This document shows positions 8,866 to 17,232 of a stretch of DNA of 64,000 nt, piece by piece. The DNA is from Aquabacterium sp. (GTDB lineage: Bacteria; Pseudomonadota; Gammaproteobacteria; Burkholderiales; Burkholderiaceae_C), in contig JAURXM010000132.1 in the NCBI GenBank assembly GCA_030654395.1, forward strand, positions 310,001 through 374,000. Direction: 5' to 3'. The position numbers were made by a program, and so were the translations under genes. Below the pieces are notes generated by a model, which was not told the DNA's origin, ran no database searches, and saw only the letters and a program-made list of their open reading frames with translations. Each line of letters opens with the position of its first letter. The first letter of the stretch is position 1.

Positions 8866-11413
8866 ACTCAGGCGCAACTCAATGACTACATTTCTTCCTC
8901 AGCACATTGCACACCATCGAGCCTCCGACGATGCTTGGCAATCGCTAGAAGAACACCTATTGGGCGTAGCTGCCTTGAGCCGTGTTTTCGCATCAAAGCT
9001 AGGTCTTGATGATGTCGGCGAACTGATTGGTCTTCTTCATGACTTTGGAAAGTACAGCCAAGCGTTTAGAAATTACTTGCTTTCGGCGCTTGGGGAATTC
9101 AATCAGGACGAAGACGAGGACTGGGTCGATTCTGAAAGCCTGAAAGGCAAGATTGATCATTCCAGCGCTGGTGCGCAATTCATTTGGCAGGCACTCGGGC
9201 AAAAAAGCCAAAGTGAGCAAATTGCAGCGCAAATTTTTGCCTTGTGCATTGCGTCGCATCACTCAGGTTTAATCGATTGCGTCGGCGCGAATGCCATTAA
9301 TTTTGGTGAAGATAACTTCACAAGGAGGATGAGCAAGGCTAAGGAAAAAACGCACCTAACCGAAGCGATAGCATCAGCCGATGCTGGTGTTACTGAGCGC
9401 GCACGAGTATTGCTGGCTGATGAGCGACTCATTGAAGGCATCAAGACGCTGTTTGACAACATCGTCCTCAGCAACACGGGTGAGTTGGCCACGAGCCCTC
9501 ACGTATGTCACCAACAACTTGGGCTGGTGGTTCGCTTTTTGTTCAGTTGCCTGATTGATGCTGACCGCATCGATACTGCCGATTTTGAACATCACCGCAC
9601 TCGCTGCTTTCGCCCCTCTGGCAAATACGTTGAATGGCCTGTCTTGGTCGATCGTTTAGAAACGCATCTCCGAGCCCTGGCCCCTCAGCGACCTATTGAC
9701 GCATTGCGAAAAGAAATTTCTGAACACTGTAGACAAGCGTCAACCCGGCCAAACGGGATTTACACGCTGTCCGTTCCTACTGGTGGAGGAAAGACACTGG
9801 CCAGCCTGCGATTCGCACTTCATCACGCAGCAAAGCGACAGCTTGATCGTGTCATTTTCATCATTCCGTTCACGTCAATCATTGATCAAAATGCCCAGGT
9901 TGTCCGCTCCATTCTTGAGCCAGTATCCGAGCCAAAAGATCAAGGCAAGATCGTGCTTGAGCACCATGGCAGCGTCACCCCGGAGCAGCAGACCTGGCGA
10001 GAGAAAATTCTTTGTGAGAACTGGGACGCACCTGTTGTCTACACAACGATGGTTCAGCTTCTTGAATCGCTATTCGGCTCTGGCACGCGAGGGGCTCGTC
10101 GCATGCACCAGTTGGCCAACGCCGTGTTGATCTTTGATGAGGTTCAAACGCTTCCGATCAAATGCGTTCACCTTTTCAACAACGCCATCAATTTTCTTGT
10201 GGAACACTGCAACGCAACGGTTGTGCTCTGTACTGCGACACAACCGCTGTTGCATGAAGTTGCCAAGCAGAAGGGCGCCATCAGGCTGCAGCCTGAACAC
10301 GAGTTGATGCCCAACGTTCCAGAATTGTTTGATGCACTCAAACGGGTTGAAATCTGCGATCGCCGTCAACCTGGCGGATGGAGCTACGCGCAAATCTCAG
10401 ACCTTGCGTTACAAGAGCTTGCGCGTGCTGGAAGTTGTTTGGTCATTGTCAACACCAAGGATGCTGCTAGGCAAATCTTCCAGCGTTGTCAGTCTCTACT
10501 TGATATCAACTGTGTTTTTCACCTCAGCACAGACATGTGTCCTGCTCACCGAAAGGCAGTGCTGGGACGAAAGACCGATCTTGATGGCAACACCGTCATC
10601 GCTCGCTTGGAGCTGGGTCTCCCGGTGCTGTGCATCAGCACGCAGTTGATCGAGGCAGGGGTAGATGTTGACTTCGGCTCAGTGATCAGATCGCTTGCGG
10701 GACTCGACTCGATTGCACAAGCCGCTGGCCGCTGCAATCGCAATGGCAGACCAGAGCTGGGGCGTGTACATGTAGTCGACTCTGCTGATGAAAGCCTCAA
10801 CAAGTTGCCAGATATTCAGCTCGGACGAGAAATATCAAAGCGTGTTCTTGATGACTTCAAGGCCAACCCTGCTAGATACAGCCACAGCCTCGTCGGACCG
10901 GAGGCTATGCGGGATTACTACAACTATTATTTTTTCCAACGCAAAGACGAGATGGCCTATGTCGTTGACGAGAAGCAAGTCGGGCACGACGACACTCTGT
11001 TGAATTTACTCAGCCAGAACGATCAGGCGACCAATGCATACGGCAAGGCCAACAAGACGATGCCTGGCATCCCTTTTCGTCAAGCTTTCATGACGGCGGC
11101 AAAGGCGTTTAAGACCATTGATGCCCCAACGCAAGGTATTGTTGTGCCTTACTGTGTACAAGGCAAAGCGCTGATCGCCGACCTTCATGCGGCCTTCAAA
11201 CTCAGTACTGATTTTGATCTGCTGCGTCGCGCACAGCAGTACAGCGTTAATGTCTTTCCTCATGTGCTTGAGCGCCTGCAGCGGGCTGGCGCGGTGAGCG
11301 CCGCTGAGGAGGGGAGCCTGCGCATACTTTGTTTAGACGAGCGCTTTTACAGCCCACTGTTCGGGCTGGCGACTGAACCTGTTTCGGAGATGGAGCCTTT
11401 GTATGTTGGATAA
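8855..11413 (+). CDS. cas3: CRISPR-associated nuclease-helicase Cas3 (type I-C)
   Basis: About 852 residues: an N-terminal HD nuclease domain fused to a superfamily 2 helicase. HD metal ligands appear in LIGLLHDFGKYSQ, KIDHSSAGAQ and SHHSGL. Helicase motifs are Walker A (VPTGGGKTLASLRF), motif II IFDEVQTLP (a DEVQ variant), motif V (STQLIEAGVDVDFG) and motif VI (QAAGRCNRNG). Recruited by Cascade, it unwinds and degrades target DNA. Candidate starts are 8831 (GTG), 8855 (ATG preceded by GGGTGGG) and 8882 (ATG, where homology clearly begins); 8855 overlaps the regulator by 11 bases, which suggests coupled translation. Confidence 0.96.
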   Translation: MRNELRRNSMTTFLPQHIAHHRASDDAWQSLEEHLLGVAALSRVFASKLGLDDVGELIGLLHDFGKYSQAFRNYLLSALGEFNQDEDEDWVDSESLKGKIDHSSAGAQFIWQALGQKSQSEQIAAQIFALCIASHHSGLIDCVGANAINFGEDNFTRRMSKAKEKTHLTEAIASADAGVTERARVLLADERLIEGIKTLFDNIVLSNTGELATSPHVCHQQLGLVVRFLFSCLIDADRIDTADFEHHRTRCFRPSGKYVEWPVLVDRLETHLRALAPQRPIDALRKEISEHCRQASTRPNGIYTLSVPTGGGKTLASLRFALHHAAKRQLDRVIFIIPFTSIIDQNAQVVRSILEPVSEPKDQGKIVLEHHGSVTPEQQTWREKILCENWDAPVVYTTMVQLLESLFGSGTRGARRMHQLANAVLIFDEVQTLPIKCVHLFNNAINFLVEHCNATVVLCTATQPLLHEVAKQKGAIRLQPEHELMPNVPELFDALKRVEICDRRQPGGWSYAQISDLALQELARAGSCLVIVNTKDAARQIFQRCQSLLDINCVFHLSTDMCPAHRKAVLGRKTDLDGNTVIARLELGLPVLCISTQLIEAGVDVDFGSVIRSLAGLDSIAQAAGRCNRNGRPELGRVHVVDSADESLNKLPDIQLGREISKRVLDDFKANPARYSHSLVGPEAMRDYYNYYFFQRKDEMAYVVDEKQVGHDDTLLNLLSQNDQATNAYGKANKTMPGIPFRQAFMTAAKAFKTIDAPTQGIVVPYCVQGKALIADLHAAFKLSTDFDLLRRAQQYSVNVFPHVLERLQRAGAVSAAEEGSLRILCLDERFYSPLFGLATEPVSEMEPLYVG

Positions 11414-12134
11414 ATGGCCAAATAGCATCGAGTTCAAGGTCAGGGCACGGCATGCCTTATTTACTGATCCATTGACAAAAATTGGGGGTGAGAAGTTTTC
11501 GTATCACGTACCCACTTACGAGGCTTTGAAGGGCATCACCAAGTCAATCTACTGGAAGCCCACGCTGATTTGGGTGATTGATGAGGTGAGGGTGATGAGT
11601 CGCATACGAACGCAGACCAAGGGGACCAAGCCGCTCTCATTCGGCGGGGGCAATGCTTTGGCGATTTACACGTTCTTGGCTGATGTGGAGTATCAAGTCC
11701 GCGCGCACTTCGAGTGGAACACGCACCGCCCGGATCTGAAGGCTGACCGTATCGATGGTAAGCACCACACCATTGCCAAACGAATGCTCGACCGTGGTGG
11801 TCGGCAAGACATTTTTCTGGGAACACGAGATTGTCAAGGCTATGTTGAACCCTGCGAGTTCGGCAGCGGTCCTGGCGCGTATGACGACGCAGGTGAACTT
11901 GCCTTTGGCGTGATGTTTCACGGGTTCGACTACCCAGATGAAACCGGCAATGGCCAGCTGCACGCGCGGTTCTGGCGGCCAACGATGAGCGACGGCAGGA
12001 TTCAGTTTGATCGACCTGAGTCGGAAGGAATGATTCGAAAGTTCGTGCGCCCCATGAATGTCAAACCGTTTGGTGTTGGCAAGAACCAGTTGAGCGTGGA
12101 TGACGAAGCAGCGCAGATGGGGGCTTCGCAATGA
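11403..12134 (+). CDS. cas5c: Type I-C Cas5 (Cas5c/Cas5d), pre-crRNA endonuclease
   Basis: A 243-residue protein of the Cas5d family. In subtype I-C, which lacks Cas6, this subunit cuts pre-crRNA and stays on the 5' handle. Candidates for the known catalytic triad are visible: Tyr50 (SIYWKP) and Lys120/His121 (DGKHHTIAKR), matching the Y-K-H set described for the Bacillus halodurans enzyme. The conserved IFLGTRDCQGYVEPCEF strand is also present. The start overlaps the end of cas3 by 11 bases and the stop overlaps the cas8c start by 4 bases. Confidence 0.95.
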   Translation: MLDKWPNSIEFKVRARHALFTDPLTKIGGEKFSYHVPTYEALKGITKSIYWKPTLIWVIDEVRVMSRIRTQTKGTKPLSFGGGNALAIYTFLADVEYQVRAHFEWNTHRPDLKADRIDGKHHTIAKRMLDRGGRQDIFLGTRDCQGYVEPCEFGSGPGAYDDAGELAFGVMFHGFDYPDETGNGQLHARFWRPTMSDGRIQFDRPESEGMIRKFVRPMNVKPFGVGKNQLSVDDEAAQMGASQ

Positions 12135-14050
12135 GTTGGCTGCTCAAGCTATTCGAAACTTATGAGCGTTGCGCAGGGCACGAGCCAGATGGCGCGCAAA
12201 AGCTGATGCCCATCTGCCATACGCCTCAGCAAGCCCACCTTGAAATTGCCCTGGATGGGGCTGGAAACTTCAAGCGAGCACAGGTCATATCCAGTGTGGA
12301 AACATTCATTCCTGCAACGGAGAAATCTACATCTCGTTCGGGCAGCTTGGTTGCAGCGCACGCATTGGCTGACAAGGTGCAATACGTAGCTAAGGACTAT
12401 CCAGCCTTTGGTGGCAAGGAGAAAGGTCACTTCGCGAATTTCTTGGCGCAGTTGGAGGAATGGTGCGAATCGGATAGTACGCATCCAAAGGCACGGGCTG
12501 TTCTTGCCTATGTAAAAAAAGGCACAGTTGTTCATGATCTTGTGGCACATCAGGTCCTTGTGGCTCGGGACGGACTTCTCCTGACCAGTTGGGACGGTGA
12601 TGGCGTAGAGCCATTGGTTTTCAAGCAACTGATCGCCAAAGACGATGGCAACGAGAAGACAAAGGACCAAGGGGGTGCCCTGATACGCTGGGTTGTTGAA
12701 GTTGCTCCAGGCGATCCGGCTACAGACACTTGGACAGATGCGTCACTTCATGCATCTTGGATTCGCTTTTACTCGAATCAGCAGACACGACGGGGAACAT
12801 GTGCAGTCACTGGCTCCTTGGCTTCGTTGCTAGCGAGCAAGCATCCCAAAAGATTGCGTAACCCCGGTGACGGCGCAAAATTGCTGTCATCGAACGACAC
12901 TGGCGGCTACACATTTCTTGGTCGCTTTCAAAACGCAGATCAAGCGCTATCAGTCGGCTTCGATGTCACTCAAAAAGCGCACAACGCCTTGCGCTGGCTT
13001 ATCGGGCGCCAAAGCTATCGGAACGGAGATCAATGCATCGTTTGCTGGTCCATTGGTGGTGAAGCCGTGCCTGATCCGTTCATGGACTCATGGGGGCTGA
13101 TGAACGCCTTCAACGTCCCGGGAGATCCCGGATTCGCAGATACAGCTCAGGTGTTTGCGCTACGGCTTAGGCGCTCGCTGGCAGGCTATAGCTCAAAACT
13201 TGATCCTGGCTCCGATATCGTCGTTATGGGTCTCGACTCCACCAGCGGCATGAAAGGCCGCATGGCTATCACCTACTACCGCGAACTAAAAGGCTCTGAA
13301 TTTCTTGGGCGCATTGAAGCCTGGCACACCAAGGTGGCGTGGCATCAGAACTTCGGCAAGGACAGTCACTTCGTCGGCGCCCCTTCACCCAGAGACATCG
13401 TCGAAGCCGCATTCGGCAGACGAGTAGACGACAGGCTACTCAAGGCCACCATCGAGCGATTGCTGCCTTGCATCGTGGACGGGCAAGGTATTCCACACGA
13501 CCTTGTGGTGGCGACATCGCGTCGGGCAAGCAATCGCAGCGGGTTCAAATCCGGCGAACGTTGGGTATGGGAAAAGTGCTTGGGCATTGCCTGCGCACTG
13601 TTCAAGGGTTATCACACAGAGAGGGATTATCAAATGGCACTGGAGCCGAATCGAACCACGCGCGACTACCTGTATGGCCGCTTACTGGCAATAGCCGAAG
13701 ACATTGAAAGCCGGGCGCTTTTTGTGGCGAAGGAAACGCGAGACACGAACGCGGCACGATTGATGCAGCGCTTTGCCGATCACCCGTTTTCCACATGGAA
13801 AACCATTGAGCTTTCGCTCGTGTCCTACAGGGCTCGACTTCGTTCGAAGCGCGGTGCGTGGCTATTCGGGCGGGAGCAGTTGTTGGACGAGGTCATGAGT
13901 TTGTTCAATGTTGAGGACTACACGTCCGAGGTGCCATTGAGTGGTGAATTTTTGCTTGGCTACCACTGTCAGCGTCGCGATCTGGCTTCATCCAAGACCG
14001 GCTCAATAGAAGCTGATGCCAATACACCCCAACCCGATTCAGACGAGTAA
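12131..14050 (+). CDS. cas8c: Type I-C Cascade large subunit Cas8c (Csd1)
   Basis: A 639-residue protein of the Csd1/Cas8c family, the large subunit that recognises the PAM and supports target DNA binding in type I-C Cascade. Length and gene position (between cas5c and cas7c) are normal. A Cys pair (DQCIVCW, near residue 300) lies in the middle, as in many Csd1 proteins. It may also yield an internal small subunit (Cas11c) from an in-frame start in its last third, as known for the subtype; no clear internal Shine-Dalgarno was picked out by eye. It starts in the ATGA overlap with cas5c. Confidence 0.94.
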   Translation: MSWLLKLFETYERCAGHEPDGAQKLMPICHTPQQAHLEIALDGAGNFKRAQVISSVETFIPATEKSTSRSGSLVAAHALADKVQYVAKDYPAFGGKEKGHFANFLAQLEEWCESDSTHPKARAVLAYVKKGTVVHDLVAHQVLVARDGLLLTSWDGDGVEPLVFKQLIAKDDGNEKTKDQGGALIRWVVEVAPGDPATDTWTDASLHASWIRFYSNQQTRRGTCAVTGSLASLLASKHPKRLRNPGDGAKLLSSNDTGGYTFLGRFQNADQALSVGFDVTQKAHNALRWLIGRQSYRNGDQCIVCWSIGGEAVPDPFMDSWGLMNAFNVPGDPGFADTAQVFALRLRRSLAGYSSKLDPGSDIVVMGLDSTSGMKGRMAITYYRELKGSEFLGRIEAWHTKVAWHQNFGKDSHFVGAPSPRDIVEAAFGRRVDDRLLKATIERLLPCIVDGQGIPHDLVVATSRRASNRSGFKSGERWVWEKCLGIACALFKGYHTERDYQMALEPNRTTRDYLYGRLLAIAEDIESRALFVAKETRDTNAARLMQRFADHPFSTWKTIELSLVSYRARLRSKRGAWLFGREQLLDEVMSLFNVEDYTSEVPLSGEFLLGYHCQRRDLASSKTGSIEADANTPQPDSDE

Positions 14051-14062
14051 ATTGGAGCTTTC

Positions 14063-14962
14063 ATGACTACCTTGAGCAACAAGATCGACTTCGCGATCAT
14101 TTTTCGCGTATCAAAAGCAAATCCTAACGGCGACCCCCTCAACGGCAACCGACCACGTATCGATTTCGCCGGGCATGGTGAGGTTACCGACGTCTGTCTG
14201 AAGCGCAAGATCCGAGATCGACTTCTCGATAGATTTGAAGCACTCGAACCTGCGATGCAGGGTGGCCAGAAGATTTTTGTGCAGTCAGATGAGCGCCGCG
14301 TAGACGAGGCTAAGAACCTCCGCATGCGCGCAGAAACAGTGTTAACACCCGATGTGATGAAGAGCCGGGATTGTGCGGTCAAAGTCGCATGCGCTGAATG
14401 GTTTGACGTGAGAGCCTTTGGGCAGGTCTTCCCATTCAAGGCCAAGAAGGGCAAGAAAAGCAAAGGTGATGAAGGTGAAGCGGCAAGCGAGCAAGACTCT
14501 GACGGCGTATCAATTCCGGTTCGCGGTCCAGTCACGATCCAGTCCGCCTTTAGTGTGGATCGGATCGATATAGAAAGCACCCAAATTGTTAAAAGTACCA
14601 GTCTCGAAGGTGACGGAGAGAAGCGGCAGTCTGACCAAATGGGCATGAAGCATCGCGTTCATCAGGCTGTCTATGTCGCATATGGCAGCATCAATCCTCA
14701 ACTTGCTGAACGTACCCACTTCAGTGATGCAGACGCAGAAGTGTTGAAAGCCATTTTCCCCAAGCTCTTTGAAAACGATACTTCATCTGCTCGTCCCGAC
14801 GGGAGCATGGCGATGTTGAAGGTGGTTTGGTGGCGGCACAACTCCAAGAGTGGTCAGTATTCATCCGCCAAAGTGCACGGCTCAATCAACGTCCAAGCAA
14901 ATGGTTCGATCTCCGTCAATCCGTTGCCTGGTCTGGAGCCTGAAATGATTGAGGGTTTTTGA
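14063..14962 (+). CDS. cas7c: Type I-C Cascade backbone subunit Cas7c (Csd2)
   Basis: A 299-residue Csd2-family protein. The N-terminal block FRVSKANPNGDPLNGNRPRI is the hallmark of Cas7 of the I-B/I-C kind (RAMP fold). Several copies would coat the spacer part of the crRNA. A lysine-rich insert with acidic residues (KAKKGKKSKGDEGEAASEQD, about residues 130-150) interrupts the fold in a known variable loop. It begins 12 bases after cas8c and ends 13 bases before the chosen cas4 start. Confidence 0.95.
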   Translation: MTTLSNKIDFAIIFRVSKANPNGDPLNGNRPRIDFAGHGEVTDVCLKRKIRDRLLDRFEALEPAMQGGQKIFVQSDERRVDEAKNLRMRAETVLTPDVMKSRDCAVKVACAEWFDVRAFGQVFPFKAKKGKKSKGDEGEAASEQDSDGVSIPVRGPVTIQSAFSVDRIDIESTQIVKSTSLEGDGEKRQSDQMGMKHRVHQAVYVAYGSINPQLAERTHFSDADAEVLKAIFPKLFENDTSSARPDGSMAMLKVVWWRHNSKSGQYSSAKVHGSINVQANGSISVNPLPGLEPEMIEGF

Positions 14963-14975
14963 CGTCGGTGCTTGT

Positions 14976-15623
14976 ATGTCCATTGAACCGCTCGACCCCA
15001 TCCCCCTGTCTGCCCTTCAGCACTGGTGCTACTGCCCGCGCCAGTGCGGCCTCATCCACCTTGAGCAGGCTTTCGACGATAACGTGCACACCTTGCGTGG
15101 TAACGCCTTGCATGCACGGGTCGATAAGCCGGGGGTGGAAACGACCAAAGGGGTGAGGGTTGAGCGCGCCTTGCCGATCTGGCACGAGGCACTGGGTTTG
15201 ATCGGCAAGGCAGATGTCGTCGAGTACGGGTCTGGCGGCACGCCTTATCCAGTGGAGTACAAGCAGGGTAATCGTCACAAGGCAGCAGCCATTGCTGCTT
15301 GTGATGACGTCCAACTGGTGGCACAAGCCCTGTGCCTTGAAGCATCGAGTGGGCAGGCTGTGCCTGAGGGTGCCATTTATTACGCGGGTTCAAAGCGGCG
15401 GCGTGTGGTGGTCATCACTGCTGCCTTGCGTCAACAGGTTTTCGATGTCACTGGTGCGGTGCGCAACATGCTGGCCACAGGCCAACTGCCACCCCCACTT
15501 GAAGGCCCGGATGCCACGCAACGTTGCAGGGGCTGTTCGCTGCACGATCGCTGCCAACCCGAGGCCACGCCACCAATCTTGGCCCATCTGAGAGCCACGC
15601 TGTTCACACCCGATGCGCTGTGA
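14976..15623 (+). CDS. cas4: CRISPR-associated exonuclease Cas4
   Basis: About 215 residues. The four cysteines for a 4Fe-4S cluster are visible, one near the N-terminus (HWCYCPRQCGLIH) and three at the C-terminus (RCRGCSLHDRC). The RecB-like nuclease core reads LIGKADVVEY, then PVEYKQGNRHK, giving the Asp, Glu and Lys of the active site. Cas4 trims prespacers and helps choose PAM-adjacent ends together with Cas1-Cas2. The frame is open from a TTG at 14949, but the ATG at 14976 (MSIEPLDPIPLSALQ) fits the family start. Confidence 0.95.
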   Translation: MSIEPLDPIPLSALQHWCYCPRQCGLIHLEQAFDDNVHTLRGNALHARVDKPGVETTKGVRVERALPIWHEALGLIGKADVVEYGSGGTPYPVEYKQGNRHKAAAIAACDDVQLVAQALCLEASSGQAVPEGAIYYAGSKRRRVVVITAALRQQVFDVTGAVRNMLATGQLPPPLEGPDATQRCRGCSLHDRCQPEATPPILAHLRATLFTPDAL

Positions 15624-15650
15624 CGTGCAGCTCACAACCGTACCCGCCCC

Positions 15651-16712
15651 ATGCAACTACTCAACACGCTCTACGTCACCACAGATGACACGTATTTGAA
15701 GCTCGATAACGACACTTTGCGCGTCGAGGTCGAGCGAGAAACAAAGCTGCGTGTGCCATTGCATCACCTTCAGTCAGTCGTGTGTTTTGGCCATGTGGGC
15801 TTGTCGGCGCCGCTCATGCACAGGCTGGCGGACGAAAGCATTGCCTTGGTTCTGCTTGATAACAACGGTCGATTCAAGGCACGCCTTGAAGGTGCAACGG
15901 CTGGCAATGTTTTGCTGCGTCAGGCCCACCATGCGCGTGTCAATGATGCGGCCTTCAGCTTGGATGTGGCACGGGCCTTTGTTGCGGGCAAGGTTAAAAA
16001 CACACGGCAGGTCTTGATGCGGGGTGCGCGCGAAGCCAAGGTTGAGGCAGAAGTGGCACTTCTCACGCGAGGTGCTGATGACCTTGCCGCAACCTTGAGG
16101 GCTTTGCCTAGCGCTCCCAATTTGGATGTCCTTCGGGGTCTTGAGGGAGAGGCTGCCAGGCAGTATTTTGGCGCCCTCAATTGGGTGGTAAAGCCTAGCC
16201 AACGTGATTGGTTTCAGATGGATGGTCGCAGTCGACGTCCACCGCGTGATCGGATGAATGCGCTGCTGTCATTTTTGTATGCGATGTGGATGAACGATTG
16301 TCGCAGCGCCATTGAGGCCGTTGGACTTGATCCTCAGGTTGGCTTCTTGCATGCAGTAAGGCCGGGACGCGCGGCGCTCGCTCTTGATCTGATGGAAGAG
16401 TTTAGGCCTGTGGCAGATCGGCTTGCCTTGACGCTTGTGAATCGTGGGCAATTGAATGCGGACGATTTTGTGATTCGAGAAGGCGGCGCAGTGTCGCTGG
16501 AGGGTGACGCTCGCAAAGCCGTGGTTATTGCATTTCAGGAACGTAAGCGCGAAGAAATCAACCATCCTTTGTTGGCGCAAGCAGTGCCTTTGGGCTTGGT
16601 TCCGCTAGTGCAGGCACGACTTTTGGCGCGTACTGTACGCGAGAGCCCCTGCTCAAATGCGCGCGTCAGCGTAGACGCTTGCGTTGGGTACGTGCCATTT
16701 ACGTTAAAGTAA
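15651..16712 (+). CDS. cas1c: CRISPR-associated integrase Cas1 (type I-C)
   Basis: A 353-residue Cas1, normal in length for subtype I-C. Active-site candidates are the glutamate in LRGLEGEAARQYFGAL (residues 165-167), His234 in GFLHAVRPGR and Asp246 in ALALDLMEEF. With Cas2 it integrates new spacers at the leader end of the array. It sits 27 bases after cas4 and 12 bases before cas2. Nothing looks degraded, so adaptation may be active. Confidence 0.97.
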   Translation: MQLLNTLYVTTDDTYLKLDNDTLRVEVERETKLRVPLHHLQSVVCFGHVGLSAPLMHRLADESIALVLLDNNGRFKARLEGATAGNVLLRQAHHARVNDAAFSLDVARAFVAGKVKNTRQVLMRGAREAKVEAEVALLTRGADDLAATLRALPSAPNLDVLRGLEGEAARQYFGALNWVVKPSQRDWFQMDGRSRRPPRDRMNALLSFLYAMWMNDCRSAIEAVGLDPQVGFLHAVRPGRAALALDLMEEFRPVADRLALTLVNRGQLNADDFVIREGGAVSLEGDARKAVVIAFQERKREEINHPLLAQAVPLGLVPLVQARLLARTVRESPCSNARVSVDACVGYVPFTLK

Positions 16713-16724
16713 AAAAGGCTGCTT

Positions 16725-17015
16725 ATGTTGGTGTTGGTCTGTTACGACGTTAACACGGAGAGTAAATCTGGTCGACGAAGATTACGGCGCATAGCCAAGG
16801 TCTGCGAGTCGACAGGGCAGCGTGTACAAAAGTCGGTGTTTGAATGCCAAGTTTCACTGGCTGCGTTCGAACTCTTGGAGCGCAGGTTATTGGCTGAAAT
16901 AAATGCTGATGAAGACTGCCTTCGCCTCTACCGTATTCCAGAGTCTCGCGGTGCAGAGGTGCGAGAGTATGGCACCTTCAAAGCGGTAGATTTTGACGGC
17001 CCACTCGTCTTGTAA
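16725..17015 (+). CDS. cas2: CRISPR-associated protein Cas2
   Basis: A 96-residue ferredoxin-fold protein starting [11 protein letters not shown], with the conserved Asp8 after the first beta strand. It is the central dimer of the Cas1-Cas2 integrase. The length and the C-terminal beta strand ([14 protein letters not shown]) fit the I-C type. It is the last protein gene of the cas operon; the leader begins right after its stop. Confidence 0.96.
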   Translation: MLVLVCYDVNTESKSGRRRLRRIAKVCESTGQRVQKSVFECQVSLAAFELLERRLLAEINADEDCLRLYRIPESRGAEVREYGTFKAVDFDGPLVL

Positions 17016-17232
17016 GAAACGCGAGCGAGGAGTCTGGAACAGCTAGGATTCATGCCGCGAACCTAAAGTGCTTAGTTTTTAGCCTATAGGTTCGCGCAAT
17101 CGTTAAGTGCTTGTCGCGTAAGGGAAAATGCCAAATCCCCATTTGCAGTTGACTCTGTGCGAGCTGTTGATTCAACAGGTTCGCGTATTAGCAGCTATTT
17201 CTGTTGTGGTAGAAACGACTTGCGCGCGAAGC
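17016..17232 (+). promoter_or_regulatory. CRISPR leader with inverted and repeated motifs
   Basis: A 217-base non-coding stretch between cas2 and the first repeat, richer in A+T than its surroundings. It contains a perfect 10-base inverted repeat (CGCGAACCTA at 17056-17065, TAGGTTCGCG at 17087-17096). A third copy of the same core, AGGTTCGCG, is at 17177-17185, overlapping a second perfect palindrome (CTGTTGA, T, TCAACAG at 17164-17178). These are candidate sites for a regulator or for integration host factors. The leader side is set by the clean first repeats and the decayed far end. No convincing -35/-10 pair was picked. Confidence 0.75.

Noticed and set aside
12131..14050. Internal Cas11c start inside cas8c
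   Set aside because: Known for type I-C in general, but I could not point to a convincing ribosome site and start here, so no separate feature is given.
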